Shown: one piece after another, positions 33,948 through 45,312 of the stretch | How the letters are laid out: each line of letters starts with the position of its first letter | How positions within the stretch are numbered: the stretch's first letter is position 1 | Assembly: GCA_002099365.1 (NCBI GenBank) | Contig: MSED01000004.1 | Coordinates: forward strand, 2,170,001-2,234,000 | Direction of reading: 5' to 3' | DNA: 64,000 nt | DNA from: Phialophora verrucosa | Taxonomy: Eukaryota; Ascomycota; Eurotiomycetes; Chaetothyriales; Herpotrichiellaceae | Made by a program: the position numbers and the translations under genes | Notes under the pieces: generated by a model | Told to the model about the DNA's origin: nothing | Seen by the model: only the letters and a program-made list of their open reading frames with translations | Database searches by the model: none

Positions 33948-35783
33948 TTATCCATCATTCTTTATCACCACCTCCTCGTGTTCTGTTTTGCTTTCCTTCT
34001 CTAGCTCTGGCTGCCTGATCCGGGCCCTGCTCACCTGCTCGACATCGTCATGATGATGAATGGTGATTTCGTGAGTAGTGTGGTCGATATATATATCCTT
34101 AGCCTGCACCGCCACCTCCTCAATCAGGCCAAACACTGCGGCCGTCTCTTCGAGCGGAATGGAACTCGTCTCTGGGAGAAAGAAGTAAAGAAACACGACA
34201 CCACAGGCCGTGGTGATGATGAACAACTATCCCCGTAGGTTAGTTTGGCTTGTAGATTTGAGAAAGCCTGGATGCTGGCTCACCAGGAAGAATCTCCAGC
34301 CAACATTTCGGAAGGCCGTTGGGGCCGTGGTAAGCAAGACTATGTTTGTTAGGTTGCACGCGCCAATAGCCAGAGCAACGCCCTTCGAGCGCAGGTGGTT
34401 CGGAAAGAGCTCGCTCGAGACGACGAACAAGCATATGTCGACGCTAAAGCAGTAGCAGGACTCGAACAAGTAGAGCGCCGCCACCCCGACAGCGAGGCCG
34501 GCCTTGTTTGTCCCTGCCTCGGCGTAGCAGGCAACCATTGCCGTTTCCAGGGAGATCATGCACGCGCAACCCGCAAGTCCGCATATAAGGATTAATCGTC
34601 TTCCAAGGCGATCAACTAGCAGTGACCCGATGATGCTGAAGATGATGGCCGTCGTGATGTAGCCGCACTGGAATCTGACTTGGTCGTATGGACCGAAGCC
34701 AAGAGCGCCATAGAGGCTTGGACCCTGACATCATTAGCACTGACAGTCCGACAGCAAAGGCGGAGATCAGAGGACATCCATAGTTGTTGACGACGAGGTT
34801 TCCGGACGTCTGGGCCAGGAAGCCAAGAACGAGCACCAATGCACCTCTTCGACGGTGGGTCTTGTGCTTCAAAAACCCAATCCACGAAGCATCGCGTGTG
34901 CAGTCGAGTTCAGCCTGCCGTTGCATCTGGTAGAATTCTGCTCGTGCGTCGTCCTCACGGCCGGGCGTCGCATGTTGCTTCAACACGACGGCGAGAGCTT
35001 CTTCAGCCCTGTCCTCCATCAAGAGGTATCTTGGAGATTCGGGGATGGCCAGCAAAGCAGGAAGCAGAAGCAGTGGCCAGACAACGCCAAGTGCGAGTGG
35101 GAGGCGCCACTGAACCGTTTCCCCGAGGCTGAAGAACGCGGCGCCGAAGTACGCTGCCATTGCGTATCCGACAGCCACCCAGACACCAGTAATGCCCACG
35201 AGCAGGCCACGGGTGCGCGTCGGGGCTAGTTCAGCCACGTAAACAGGCGCTATCGCCTGAGTTAGCCTTCCGCCCAAGGGAGCAAAGCAAGAAGCGGAGT
35301 GTCGGTACTGATAGACATTTCCATAAACGCTGCGGCCCCAACGAAGAACCTCAGCGCTATGAACATCGCAACGTTCTGCGAGGCCGCGGTGACAGCTTGA
35401 GACACGGTGCAACATGCAGCCACGATAATGGCGGTGTTCTTTCGTCCGAATCGATCAAGCAGCCAGCTGCCGATGAGGACACCGATAAGTCCCCCAGCCT
35501 AGTGATGGATGATTCAGTCCAGCGCCATGCAGCTGTCGCCAAAGATCGTGGAAGCCTTGCTCACCTGGAATACGCCGGTGGAAGCCCCTATCAAGGCCTC
35601 AGAGTTGGCTGTGGGATCTCCGTCTCTGTCGATCAGACCCATGTACACGAGAAATCCTGGGTCGGCCAGGGTGGTTCCAATCACGCCTGAGAGGTAGCCA
35701 TTGACAAACATGCCGAAGCTCAATGCCAGGCAGGTCCAAAAGTTGGACCAGTTGAAGGGGGCGTTGATGCGTGACGAACCCAT
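33948..35783 (-). CDS. MFS sugar transporter with a disrupted splice donor
   Basis: Exons 35783-35565, 35498-35309, 35249-34780, 34724-34284 and 34226-33948 give 532 residues of sugar-porter type: GSWLLDRFGRKN, FMEMSITPVYVAELAPTRTRG, AIPESPRYLLMEDRA, VVNNYGPSLYGALGFG, DRLGRRLILICG, FFLPETSSIPLEET. All phases agree. However, the fourth intron (34779-34725) begins GGATGT instead of GTATGT; branch-like CTAAT and the CAG acceptor are present. Using the nearby GT at 34775 would shift frame. Either a non-canonical GG-AG intron is spliced or the gene is newly broken. The C-terminus is long, hydrophilic and His/Asp/Glu-rich (ITIHHHDDVEQV). It resembles quinate/sugar-type permeases, but the substrate is not known. 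Confidence 0.78.
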
Positions 35784-36640
35784 TGTGAATCGTTGTTATC
35801 TTTCGGATGCTTCCTGATCAGCAGGGAACGAAATGCTCTCGAAACAAGGCGCATGGCTTCGTTCCTTCCTCTCATATTCCTATATAGACAGCGTATCCTT
35901 TTGTTGGATTGATATCTCGGCTAGCGGTCTATTCAATGACCGTGGGATGGCCGGTGAGGGCCGATTCACTGCACACGGATCCAAGCCACAACCCATGTTT
36001 GGGATGTCACCCAGCTACTGTCCCGTATCCCCTCCACGCTGGGGAGAGCAGGCCCAGATCTGGGGTTGCGGGGGGATGGTCTCAGCCGCAGCCCTACCGT
36101 CTCGTAGCCTCGCGCCTGTGTCTTACGTACGAAAGGCCACTTTGGCTCGCTCAATGATTGGACATTTTTGTAAGGTCTGGAACAAAGGCGTGACGCGCAG
36201 GCAAGGAGGTATAGGGGTCCCATGGGCACCGTGTTTTGCCGTGGTCGATGGCTTCTTCGATACGAACTCGCCGTGCAAATGAATCAACAGGGTGAAAAGG
36301 AAGCTGAAGTCTAAAGGCTAGTGGGAAGGTGGATTTTTGCTTTCGGCTACGCTCTAAGAGGGGGTAGGGCCCCATCGGCGTCGCGTAGGCCACCCACCGC
36401 TCCGAACTCCGAAGCACTAACTATGTATGTAGTAATGTCATTCTAACCTTGATCGGGACGACAGGTTTACAGTGCGTCCAGTAGCCCAGCAGGCAGGCGT
36501 ATCGATGATGATTTGCCTGAAATCGAGCAGCTGAAGCCCATGAGCTACGCCTTGCCCGAAGAGCCCGTAGCAGAATCACCTCACTGCTATTACACAAACA
36601 AGCACAAAAAACAGCAGCGATCACAAGCCCCGTCGCCGTC
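35784..36640. other. Intergenic, 857 bases
   Basis: Holds the promoter of the upstream minus-strand sugar porter and the 3' region of the GST gene. A GC-rich patch with CCAGATCTGGGG near 36050-36070 was noticed. No gene is supported. Confidence 0.6.
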
Positions 36641-37372
36641 TCACAGATGCTTTCTCCTCTGCTCAAGGAGACTGAGGATTTTCTTCACAGCTGGCCTCGC
36701 CACAAGCCTTCCCAACCAGGCGTTATACGCGCCATACTGGGCCATTGGGATCTTCTTCCCCTTATCAAGCCATGGCACAAGGACCGTCCACGTCACGAAG
36801 CTCAGGTCCGCATAGGTGCATTTGTCGCCTACAAGGAAGGTATGCTCCTGGAGCCAGGTGTCAAGCACGAAAATGACCCTTTCCACCTCCTTCAAATACC
36901 GATCAATTGCACTGGGTATGCTTTCGTGATGGTAGTGCGTAAACCAGGCACATTGGCCGTAGTATGGGCCTTGGCCCGAGACTTGGAAGTGCAACCACTG
37001 ATTCAGGAGGAACTTCTCCGGCGTGCTGTGGTAAGTGATCGTTCCATCTGCGTCGTAGGTTTCGACCAAGTATTGGATGATGGCTCCGGACTCCCAGATC
37101 GTCAAGCCGGTGTTTGGATCCGTCAAAACAGGGACCCTGCCGTTGGGGCTAAGGTCTGTGAAAGGCTTCTCTTTCACTTCGGATATCTCGAGCATGCGAG
37201 ACTCATATGGGAGCCCCAGCTCTTCGAGAATGATCGCGACTTTGTACGGACTTTGAGAGCCAAAGCACGGTCAGAGATTGGTGGACGACTCACGGGAAAA
37301 GGAAGGGAGAGCCGCTCACTTTGGTCCAGCTGCTGTCGTGTATAATACCAAGGGCTCGAGAGGAGTAGGCAT
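36641..37372 (-). CDS. Glutathione S-transferase (Ure2p/GTT-like)
   Basis: Two exons (37372-37320, 37250-36641) encode 220 residues, the usual GST length. The thioredoxin-like N-terminal domain has LVLYTTAAGPNPYKVAIIL, with the intron inside GPN, then LGLPYE, SPNGRVPVLTD (cis-Pro loop) and the glutathione-binding ESGAIIQYLVE. The helical C-terminal domain has WLHFQVSGQGPYYGQ and the N-capping box LVGDKCTYADLSFVTW. It should conjugate glutathione to electrophiles in the cytosol. The Asn before Pro-Tyr-Lys is the position used catalytically in Ure2-like fungal GSTs. It stands at the edge of the accessory oxidoreductase region and may detoxify its intermediates, an inference from position only. 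Confidence 0.9.
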
Positions 37373-37913
37373 GCTGGTAGCGTGCACAGCAACAAAGTCG
37401 TCACTCACTGGCAGGATGTCACTTGTCTCTAGTGCTGCTTTTCAGGTGATATCTCAGTCGCTTGTGGGTGATGACAATGCCTTCGCTTGGTCGACGAACG
37501 TAACGGCACTACCAGACTCAGAGTGGATTGTGTCTTGGTGAGTGTCCTTGCAGAGAGCCGATCCTGTTCTTTCCTTGGGGTACTTGGATGTCTTTCGCAC
37601 GTAACAGCTCGAGGTTGATAATTGTTTGAAGCAAGCATTATTCAGACGGTCTCATATCACTCGATCGTATTGCTTGGGCCGTCGGCCAGAATCGGCAAAC
37701 CCTTTCACCGTGAGAAAGGCGGTATAGTCCGGTCCGCCGTCCTCTCTGCGCTTGTGAGGACCGTCCTAGTCTAGACATGATCGATGTCAGGTCGAGCAGT
37801 TGATTAAGAGCTGTTCTCTCGAACGGTTGCTTGGATGGTCGAATTCATGGGTGAAGAGTCTCAGTACCGGCGACTTGCATTAGTAGTCATTACATTGTCC
37901 ACACCGTCGGTTC
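37373..37913. other. Divergent promoter, GST and SDR genes
   Basis: 541 bases between two divergent start codons, so it should hold both promoters. No site was recognised with confidence. Confidence 0.55.
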
Positions 37914-39014
37914 ATGATGTCTATGTTCAAGATTGACGATGATCAGGCGAATGCATTGAAGGACAAAATTGCCATTCTGACAGGTATGGCTACAGAACGA
38001 TACAGGATGGGGGTTGGAAAATATGTCAAACATGCTAACCATCGTCAGGCTCGTCGTCGGGTATTGGCCTAGAAACACTCAAGATCTTCGTGGAGCATGG
38101 CGCAACAGTTGTCATTGCAGACTTGAAACCGCCGGTGGAGGAGATTGTCAACACCAGCTTTGTGAAGACAGACGTCACGAAATGGGACGACCTTGTCAAT
38201 GTATTCCAGAAGACTGTGAAGAAACACGGTCGCGTGGATATCGTTCTTGCCAACGCCGGTAAGCTGCTTCATGATTCTAAATACCCACCCGAATAGTGTT
38301 AATTGAGACGACACAGGCGTTGCCTCCATAGCGGACTACTTCGAGTTACAGGTTGACCAGGCCGGTCTACCGAAAGAGCCATCTCGGCTCTGCTACGAGA
38401 TCAATGTGCTCGGCTTGATCAACACTGTCACATTGGCCATTTGGCATATGAAACAGCAGAGCACCGGGGGAAGCATTATCCTTACCGCATCCGCCACGAG
38501 CAAGTTCCGACCTCGCTCGTTACGGATCTAATGCTAACATTTACCGCAGGTTATATGTCCTTTGGCGCCACTGATTATAGTAAGTACCCGCTTCCCTAGA
38601 CTCTCTTCCCACATGCTAACCTCTCCCACAGCCACCTCCAAGCACAGCGTGCTCGGGTTCCAGAGAGGCCTCCTCCCGCAACTCAAAGTCCGCAAGCTCG
38701 ACAAGATCCGAATCAACAGCATCGCGCCCAATTGGACGCGAACCAATCTGCTGGACGCCGAATGGCTGGAGAGCCTCGGCGTCCGATTCCAAGAACCTCG
38801 TTCTGTAGCCCGTGCAGTGGCTCTACTTGCCGCCGACGAGTCTCGAAATGGAGAGGTAGTATATGTGGAGGATGGAAATTATCGCGAGATTGAAAAGGAC
38901 GCATTGGCATATAATTACCAACTGTGCAATACTTGGATAGATGGCAACAGCCATGCACAGGACGACGAGGTCTTTGAGCACATATTCAAGCAAGGCCAGG
39001 GCAGGAAGATATGA
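37914..39014 (+). CDS. Short-chain dehydrogenase/reductase (15-hydroxyprostaglandin dehydrogenase-like)
   Basis: Five exons (37914-37983, 38049-38258, 38317-38499, 38550-38579, 38632-39014) give 291 residues. Seen: the cofactor motif TGSSSGIGLET, ADLKPP with Asp after beta-2 (which favours NAD(H)), VLANAGVAS, TASATS with the catalytic serine, and DYTTSKHSVLG with the YxxxK pair. The C-terminal part INSIAPNWTRTNLL closes the fold. The third intron starts with GCAAGT, a GC-AG intron; reading through it meets a stop. Exon 4 is 30 bases and carries the sequence around the catalytic tyrosine. It would oxidise a secondary alcohol or reduce a ketone; the neighbouring P450, convergent only 138 bases away, could supply the alcohol. 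Confidence 0.88.
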
Positions 39015-39152
39015 TAATGACCAGGTGACGCCATCCTTTTACTTGTGAGGAGAGTACGACCAACAGTAACGTCCCTCCCGAATGTTGCCGGCGTGGTGGA
39101 GGTTTGTCAATATCTTCTAAGTATGAAGTCCTTCCCTCCGTTGCCGTTCCAT

Positions 39153-40938
39153 TCACCTCTCTGCGAACTTGACGTTCAGAGATTCGGGCTTCACGAACCA
39201 AAAGTTTTCCGTCTTCCATTCTTTCCCAGGCGTTTCCAAAGCGATCTGTCTGAAGTCAGCGATGGTCGCCTTGTTGTTCCAACGAACTCAGGTGATACCT
39301 TGAATGTCCTCAGCAGTTGTGGCACCAGCTTTGATATCTCCAAGAGGGAGATATTCTTCCCGAGGCAAGTACGAGAGCCAGATCCGAACTGATCGCCATG
39401 GGTGGTCAGCGCATAGTTACGGAGAAATCTCCTCGAACAGGACGTGTGTGGCATCCTTACCGCGAACGACGCTCTCTCCATCGCTTTCAACTGTTGTGTT
39501 CCGGCTTTCAGCCAGCGGTCTGGGTTCCAAAACTCGGCGTCTTGTTCAAATACATCCTTGTTTCGGTGCAGAACCCATGCGTTGACTCCCACAATCGTGC
39601 CAGGCTGGAACCAGTTGCCTGCGACTGACATTCCTCCTTCGGGTACCACTCTCTCCAACGGCATCCCCACAGCTGGGTGCAACCGGAGTGTTTCTTTGAT
39701 GCAAGCTTGGAGGTACGGCATACTTTGAGCCTCCTTCCAGCTTACTGCAGAGCCACTGGCAAACTGCCTTCCCTCTATCTCGTCCTGGAGGATTTTCAAA
39801 CTGTGCGGGTTGGAAAGCAAGTGGTAAAAGATAGCAGTAAGGGTGATCCCCGTGGTATCAGAGCCGGCCCCGACGTTGTTCACCGACCAGCTCAGGACAT
39901 GTCTAGCAATCCAGTCAGATTCACACTGCCTTGCACGGAGAAGAAGCTTTTGCGTGACTGTGACTGTACCGAAGATGTGCCTCTTGGTTTTCTCCACCAC
40001 TGTCAGCATTCAAGAACCGTGACAAAAAGTCGTGATACTTCTGACGATTCGACGATTGTAGACGCTTTTGGATTGCAGCGGCAGTGAAAGCAACCATCGG
40101 ATCGGACACGTCGCGTTTCGGCAAGAGCGGGTTCCGCCTCAATAACCTATCCACCCAAGGTATTTGGCCCACCTGTCCAACCCGTCAGGATTCCCATGGC
40201 CATTAGAATGGTATAAGAATGACTTACTGGCGCCCCGTAGGTGAAGTGATGGTGGATCCCCTTGCAGATGTCTCCAATATCACGGCCCTGTTCCAAGAAG
40301 CCAAACCGCTCGGAGAAGGTAATCTCGCCCATCACATCAAAGGCGTACCATTGGAGCCATTGTGCCAGATTACATGTTTCTCCTGTCGAGGCAAACCTTG
40401 ACCTGATTTGTGCCATCAGGACCGCCGTCGTCGAGTCGACCAGCGGCTCGTACGAAACCAGTGTCGACATGGCGTATGCGTGAGCGATGGGCCTCCTCTG
40501 TGCTCTATGCCAGTCATCGTTCTGCGTGGCGAACATGCTGTGCATAAGCTGACCGTTCGAGACGGGATCGAGCGCAATGTAAAAGTCCGACTTCTGGAAC
40601 CCTTTCGCGATCCCGTAAAGTATTGGCAGTGCGTCCGGGTCACCGACCGATACGAAGTTCGGTCCCAATCGGACGTATTGGCCATGTTTCTTGTGCAGGT
40701 TGATGGTTTCCCACTGACTTTGTCCCCTCAGCACCATTGCAAGTCGGTAGAAGTTCGAGATTGACGCGAGGAAGGGCCCGGGTATGGGTCTGAGGTCGCG
40801 CCTGAAGATTCTGTGGCCCAGCCACGTGGTGGTCAGCACAAAGAGTGCTATCAATACGATGACCCCAGGCTTCAGATACTCGTCTATCCCAGCAGAGCCA
40901 GCATGGAGGCTGCTGACGTAGCCATCAAGAGTACCCAT
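39153..40938 (-). CDS. Cytochrome P450 (pisatin demethylase/benzoate hydroxylase-like)
   Basis: Five exons (40938-40228, 40172-39970, 39929-39461, 39388-39299, 39245-39153) encode 521 residues. An N-terminal membrane anchor (GVIVLIALFVLTTTWLG) is followed by the Pro-rich hinge RPIPGPFLAS. Helix C has WHRAQRR, the I-helix VGAGSDTTG carries the oxygen-activating Thr, the K-helix has KETLRLHP (ExxR), then FWNPDRWL. The haem loop FGSGSRTCLG is split off by an intron and its ligand is Cys469. The last exon (TENFWFVKPESLNV) is needed for the normal tail. ATG 40938 is used. It belongs with fungal microsomal monooxygenases that act on aromatic or terpenoid compounds; the substrate is unknown. It would need the cell's NADPH-P450 reductase. 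Confidence 0.92.
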
Positions 40939-41835
40939 GGAGCGGCGATGCACTCTTCCACGATATGACCGGCTTTTTGAAAATGATCGAGGTACACAGT
41001 CCTCACTTGGAAATCTGTCTATCTAATTCGATTCCGCTGCATTCCTTTATCATGCCGCCGGGCCTACTGTGCGAATTTAGCTGGGGAACGACACGCCCAG
41101 AGTCTTCTCGCCCAAGATACGCCCTAACACCCGCGCCGGCAATCCTAGGGGAGGTATCTCTCGGCGACTGGGACGCCAGCCTCGTCTTGGTTCTCCGGAC
41201 GCTTGCTCTGGTCCACTCCGAAATCCGAAAGCAGGAGAATGGCCACATTATCGCGGAGGCCGGTCCATGTACATAGTACGGAGCGGCAGAGGTGCGAATG
41301 TCGCCCTGGCGAGAATTTGACCCAGCTCTGGCGGCACGTTCATGCTCGACTTGGAAATATGAGCCTAAGGCTCTTCAATTGTTCTCCAGCGTATGCCTCG
41401 AACTTCAGCTTGACAGAAGATCGTCAGCATCCGACCTCGATGGTACCATTGAGAATGCATACGTGATCTTCAGATCGACATGACTCAGGTGGCAATGTGT
41501 TCAGTTTATCTCTTTGTGGATTACTGCATGAGAATGGGTGATCCAGATTCCCGCTCTTCTCCCCGTGTCGCATTTTCAATGCATTTCTTTGAACCACCAT
41601 CATAGAGTGGGCCGACTCGAAGACCTTACAAACAGTATGATAGTCATGATAACTGGGCAGAATAGATGTCATGTCCTCTTTCGCAGTCTCAAGGTCGTCA
41701 AATATATCCTTTTCCTTCGCCTCCGGTTTGCCTCTCATTCCTGAGTCCTGGCTTGGATTGAGTGCACGTTTCGAAACCTGTCTTACCCTCACACTCTCTT
41801 AGACACCACTTGCTACACTACTGAGAAAGCACAGT
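40939..41835. other. Divergent promoter region, P450 and MFS genes
   Basis: 897 bases between divergent start codons. No additional gene is supported, and no shared operator could be picked by eye. Confidence 0.55.
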
Positions 41836-43510
41836 ATGGCCGCGGTCACTCGTGAGGCTAAGAACGAACTCTCCGTCCTTAACAGCAACTCGAGAATAGA
41901 TTACCTCGAGCTGAATTTCGAAACTGAACTATGCCTTCCGCCGCCGGGTGGTTCTCCCTTGGATGGAAACATAACGGAGAAAATTCCAAGATTCGATCGG
42001 TACATCGCACCTGTCAAATTGTCGGCGTCTCGAAAGAACAGCATGCTCTGCGTGGCCTGCATTGCGACAATCTTTGCGTCTTTCGCCGCCAGCTCGTATT
42101 CGCCTGGCGCTGAACAAATGGCGGAGGAGTTCCACGTGAGCCGCGTGGCCTTGATGGTGGGCATAACGTCCTTTAACATGGGCTTTGCCATTGCACCCAT
42201 GGCTCTGGCCCCGTTCTCCGAATTGAGAGGCAGGAAGCCCGTCTTTCTGGCGAGTGGGGCCGTATTCCTCATATGCAATATCTGTTGCGCAGTCACTCCG
42301 ACATATGGAGGGTAAGAAAACCAAGCCGTCTCTCTCGATATCACAATAGCGCATATCAGAGCTGACAGACAATCTATGATATGGTTCCCTCAGGATGTTG
42401 GCTTCGCGCTTCTTCGCCGGCGTGGGCAGCTCCACGTTCTCGACCATGGTCGGAGGTCTCGTCGCCGACATGTACCTTCCCGAAGATCGCAACTGTCCCA
42501 TGGCTCTGTTCTCCGGAGCGGCTGTGTTCGGGGTGGGTCTGGGCCCTCTCGTGGCTGGGTTCATCGCCGAAACAACGACCTGGCGCTGGATCTTCCACGT
42601 CCAAACCATCGTTATCGGCGCCATCATCGCCGTCATGGCGGTTTGCTTCCAGGAGACTCGGGCGGATGTGATCCTTCGAAGAAAGATTCTGGCTTTGAAT
42701 CGATGGTACGACGCGCGGGAGCAGGCAGGGCACTTCGACCATTACCACCCGCCATCCGGCAGGCTTCCACAACGGGTGCGTTGGAAAATACAGGCAAATC
42801 CCACGGCGGCGGCGCCGGTGCCATTTAGAGAGCAAGTGGCGATTTCTCTTGCACGACCGTTCCGTCTCCTCCTCACCCACCCTGTCGTCTTTTTCTTCTC
42901 CCTCTGGGCTGCCTTCAGTTGGTCGGTGCTGTATATCTGTCTATCGTCGATTCCTCTAGTCCTCGAACGCAGTCACGGTTTCGACCTAGCGCAGGCCAAT
43001 GCCGTCTTTGCCTCTTCCTGCGTTGGTTGTCTGATCGCGACGGCCCTGGGAATAGCTCAAGACAATGTGGTCAGGAAAGTGCTGGGGGAAACGAAATGCG
43101 ACGAGCCCGAGGCTCGTCTTTACGGCAGCTGTTTCCAAGGTCCCCTCCTACCGATCGGTCTGTTCATGTTCGGCTGGACCAGCTCGGCCTCTGATATCCA
43201 TTGGATTGTCCCTACAATAGCCATCGGGGTCGCCACTGTGGGCATCTTCAGCATCTACCTCGCCGTCTTCAATTACCTGGCCGATGTTTACGGGACGTAC
43301 GCGAGCTCAGCGATCGCCGCACAGAGTTTTTGTCGCAATGCCCTCGGAGGAATCTTTCCTCTGGTGACGACGCAGATGTATAAAGCCATGACCACGGGCG
43401 GAACCTCAAGCTTCCTAGGCGGGTTCGCCGCTCTGCTGAGCTTCGTGCCTTGGGTTCTTGTCTTCTATGGTAGAAGTTTCAGGGAGAGGAGGTTCATAAA
43501 TGACTCATGA
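41836..43510 (+). CDS. MFS drug:proton antiporter (DHA1 family)
   Basis: Two exons (41836-42311, 42394-43510) encode 530 residues with 12 predicted helices. Seen: a 65-residue hydrophilic N-terminus, MAEEFHVSRVALMVG at helix 2, APFSELRGRKPVFLAS (motif A), ASRFFAGVGSSTFSTMVGGLVADMY written here in two overlapping parts (RFFAGVGSS and MVGGLVAD) and LGPLVAGFIAETTTWRWIFH around the antiporter motif C, a central basic loop, and YLADVYGTYASSAIAAQS in helix 11. These fit fungal polyamine/multidrug exporters of the plasma membrane. It sits divergent to the P450, so export of a product or uptake of a precursor is plausible. The charged acidic residue after LELNFETE is not conserved as far as I recall. 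Confidence 0.9.
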
Positions 43511-44174
43511 CCCTGTCCTCCGTTATGTGCTAGATTAAAAGCAGGCGATCCAGACGGTATGGCTATTAATTAAGCTGTCTAGTTAGTTAGCGGCAGTTGC
43601 ACAGATGTGCAGTCGCAGGCCATTCAAGCGCAGAGATCCTCTTAAACACGTCGAAGGACTGTCTCCTTGTAGATGGCCACGTTCTATTCCGATGTCACCG
43701 TGTACCATATCATCAGTACCGGGGAAGAGAAAATGAATGTGTCAGTGGTTTTCATAGCGGTTCGCGGAAAGGGGAGGAGAGTGGAGTTGCACGCTGCCAC
43801 CGCATACAAATCCGAGCTGCGGTCTGCTGCTCGAAGGATGAATCAACCGCCCGGGTCTACACCGTCTGGGACCTAGCTTTTTCTGTTATCGCGGTCCCCG
43901 TGAAGTGCTTAGCTACAGTATGGTGGCCTTTCGCACCGATGGCCGCCGCACCGGCTAAGTAATTAGTGTACTGCGTGGAAGCTCGTTTCTATTTACAGTG
44001 GACCATCACCAAGCGTGTATGCCCATGACCACTTGAGCGGATAATACTCAGAACACCACATCATAACAGAGACGCAGTGCAGAGGGACTACGTTGTACCA
44101 ATTTAACTAGCTGCAAAGTGCTTTCAATCACTCTGCCTGTCATTCGGACATCACACGCAAACCCGCCGGCACAA
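43511..44174. other. Intergenic, 664 bases
   Basis: Lies between two genes on the same strand. Short open frames lack any recognisable domain or consistent splice set. No feature is supported. Confidence 0.6.
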
Positions 44175-45193
44175 ATGGACGCTGACAGCGTCAAAGGCAA
44201 AGTGATGTATGTAATCATCTACAGCAACCCCCCGCCCGACGCGGTGTACAGCAGTCTGACTTCCCACTTCCACGCAGCATCATCACAGGCGCAGGAGCAG
44301 GAATAGGCCTCGCAATCGTGAAGGGCCTGTTAGCATCGGCCACGGTCTCGCTCGTCGTTGGCGTCGATGTCAAGACATCGGAGCTGGAGAAGTTGGTCCG
44401 TGCCCCGCACGCCGCTGCGAACCGCCTCTCGGTGGTGCAGGGCGACGTAGCAGATCGGGCTACGAACAAAACGGCCGTTGAGAGGGCGATCGGACTAAGG
44501 GGCCGGATCGACTGTGTCATTTTGAACGCGGCAATCCTGCGACCCGTCGGCCCTGCGACAGAATCTCCAGTGGAGGAATGGAAGAGGCTTTTCGATGTGA
44601 ATTTCTTTTCGCTCGTCCATGCTGTGAGTTTTCCGTTTCCCCCAAGCGTACCACATATCGAAGATGTACTGGCCCGACTGACGAAAGACACGTACGTGTA
44701 TGTGGATATGTAGGTCCAGCTTGCGCTGCCATATCTACGCCAAACGAACGGCCAGGTGCTTATGACTTCGTCGGGGGTCTCTCTGCAGCCGTATCACGCG
44801 TGGGCTCCGTACGCGTGCTCCAAAGCAGCGATGAACTGTCTCTGTGCTGGGCTGGCGAAGGAAGAAAGCAAGGTGTTGTTCCTCTGCCTGACACCAGGTA
44901 TTGTCGATTCAGGCATGCAGGCCGAAGTACGGGATGAGCGTGAGTGGGGATTCGAAAGTCGAGGGGCGAGAGACGACGGTCCGTGTGTGGCTAACAACCT
45001 TCTAGACGAGTCCCATATGCCTTCGGAGCAGTATCAATGGTTGATATCCCTGCACTCGAAGGGAGAATTGCTGCGCCCCGAAGACCCGGCAGGTACATTC
45101 GTGAGACTGGCCGTCGGAGAGATTCCCAAAGACATAAATGGTCAGGTTGTCGCGTGGGATGATGGCAGGGTGGCGTCTCTCGCGGAGCCGTGA
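44175..45193 (+). CDS. Short-chain dehydrogenase/reductase (SPR/Irc24-like)
   Basis: Four exons (44175-44206, 44278-44623, 44714-44939, 45006-45193) give 263 residues. The first intron splits VIITGAGAGIG, the cofactor motif. Then GDVADR, VILNAAILRPVGP (NAG motif as NAA), MTSSGVSLQPYHAWAPYACSK with catalytic Ser and YxxxK, and LTPGIVDSGMQ. The last intron (GTGAGT, branch GCTAAC, TTCTAG) is not needed to keep the frame open but removes a poorly conserved insert and yields RDEHESHMPSEQYQW, the expected sequence. The type resembles yeast Irc24/YIR035C and sepiapterin-reductase-like proteins that reduce diketones. It ends 120 bases from the convergent dual-zinc regulator. Confidence 0.88.
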
Positions 45194-45312
45194 TAGTCTC
45201 TGAAAGCTGATTAGCCAGTAGAGACAGTCGTTGATAGAGACTGGCCGTCGGGAGAGCCCTGGGTTTGCAAAGGCATAGAAGGGCAAAGGCTCCAGCCGTA
45301 CCATATTACTTC

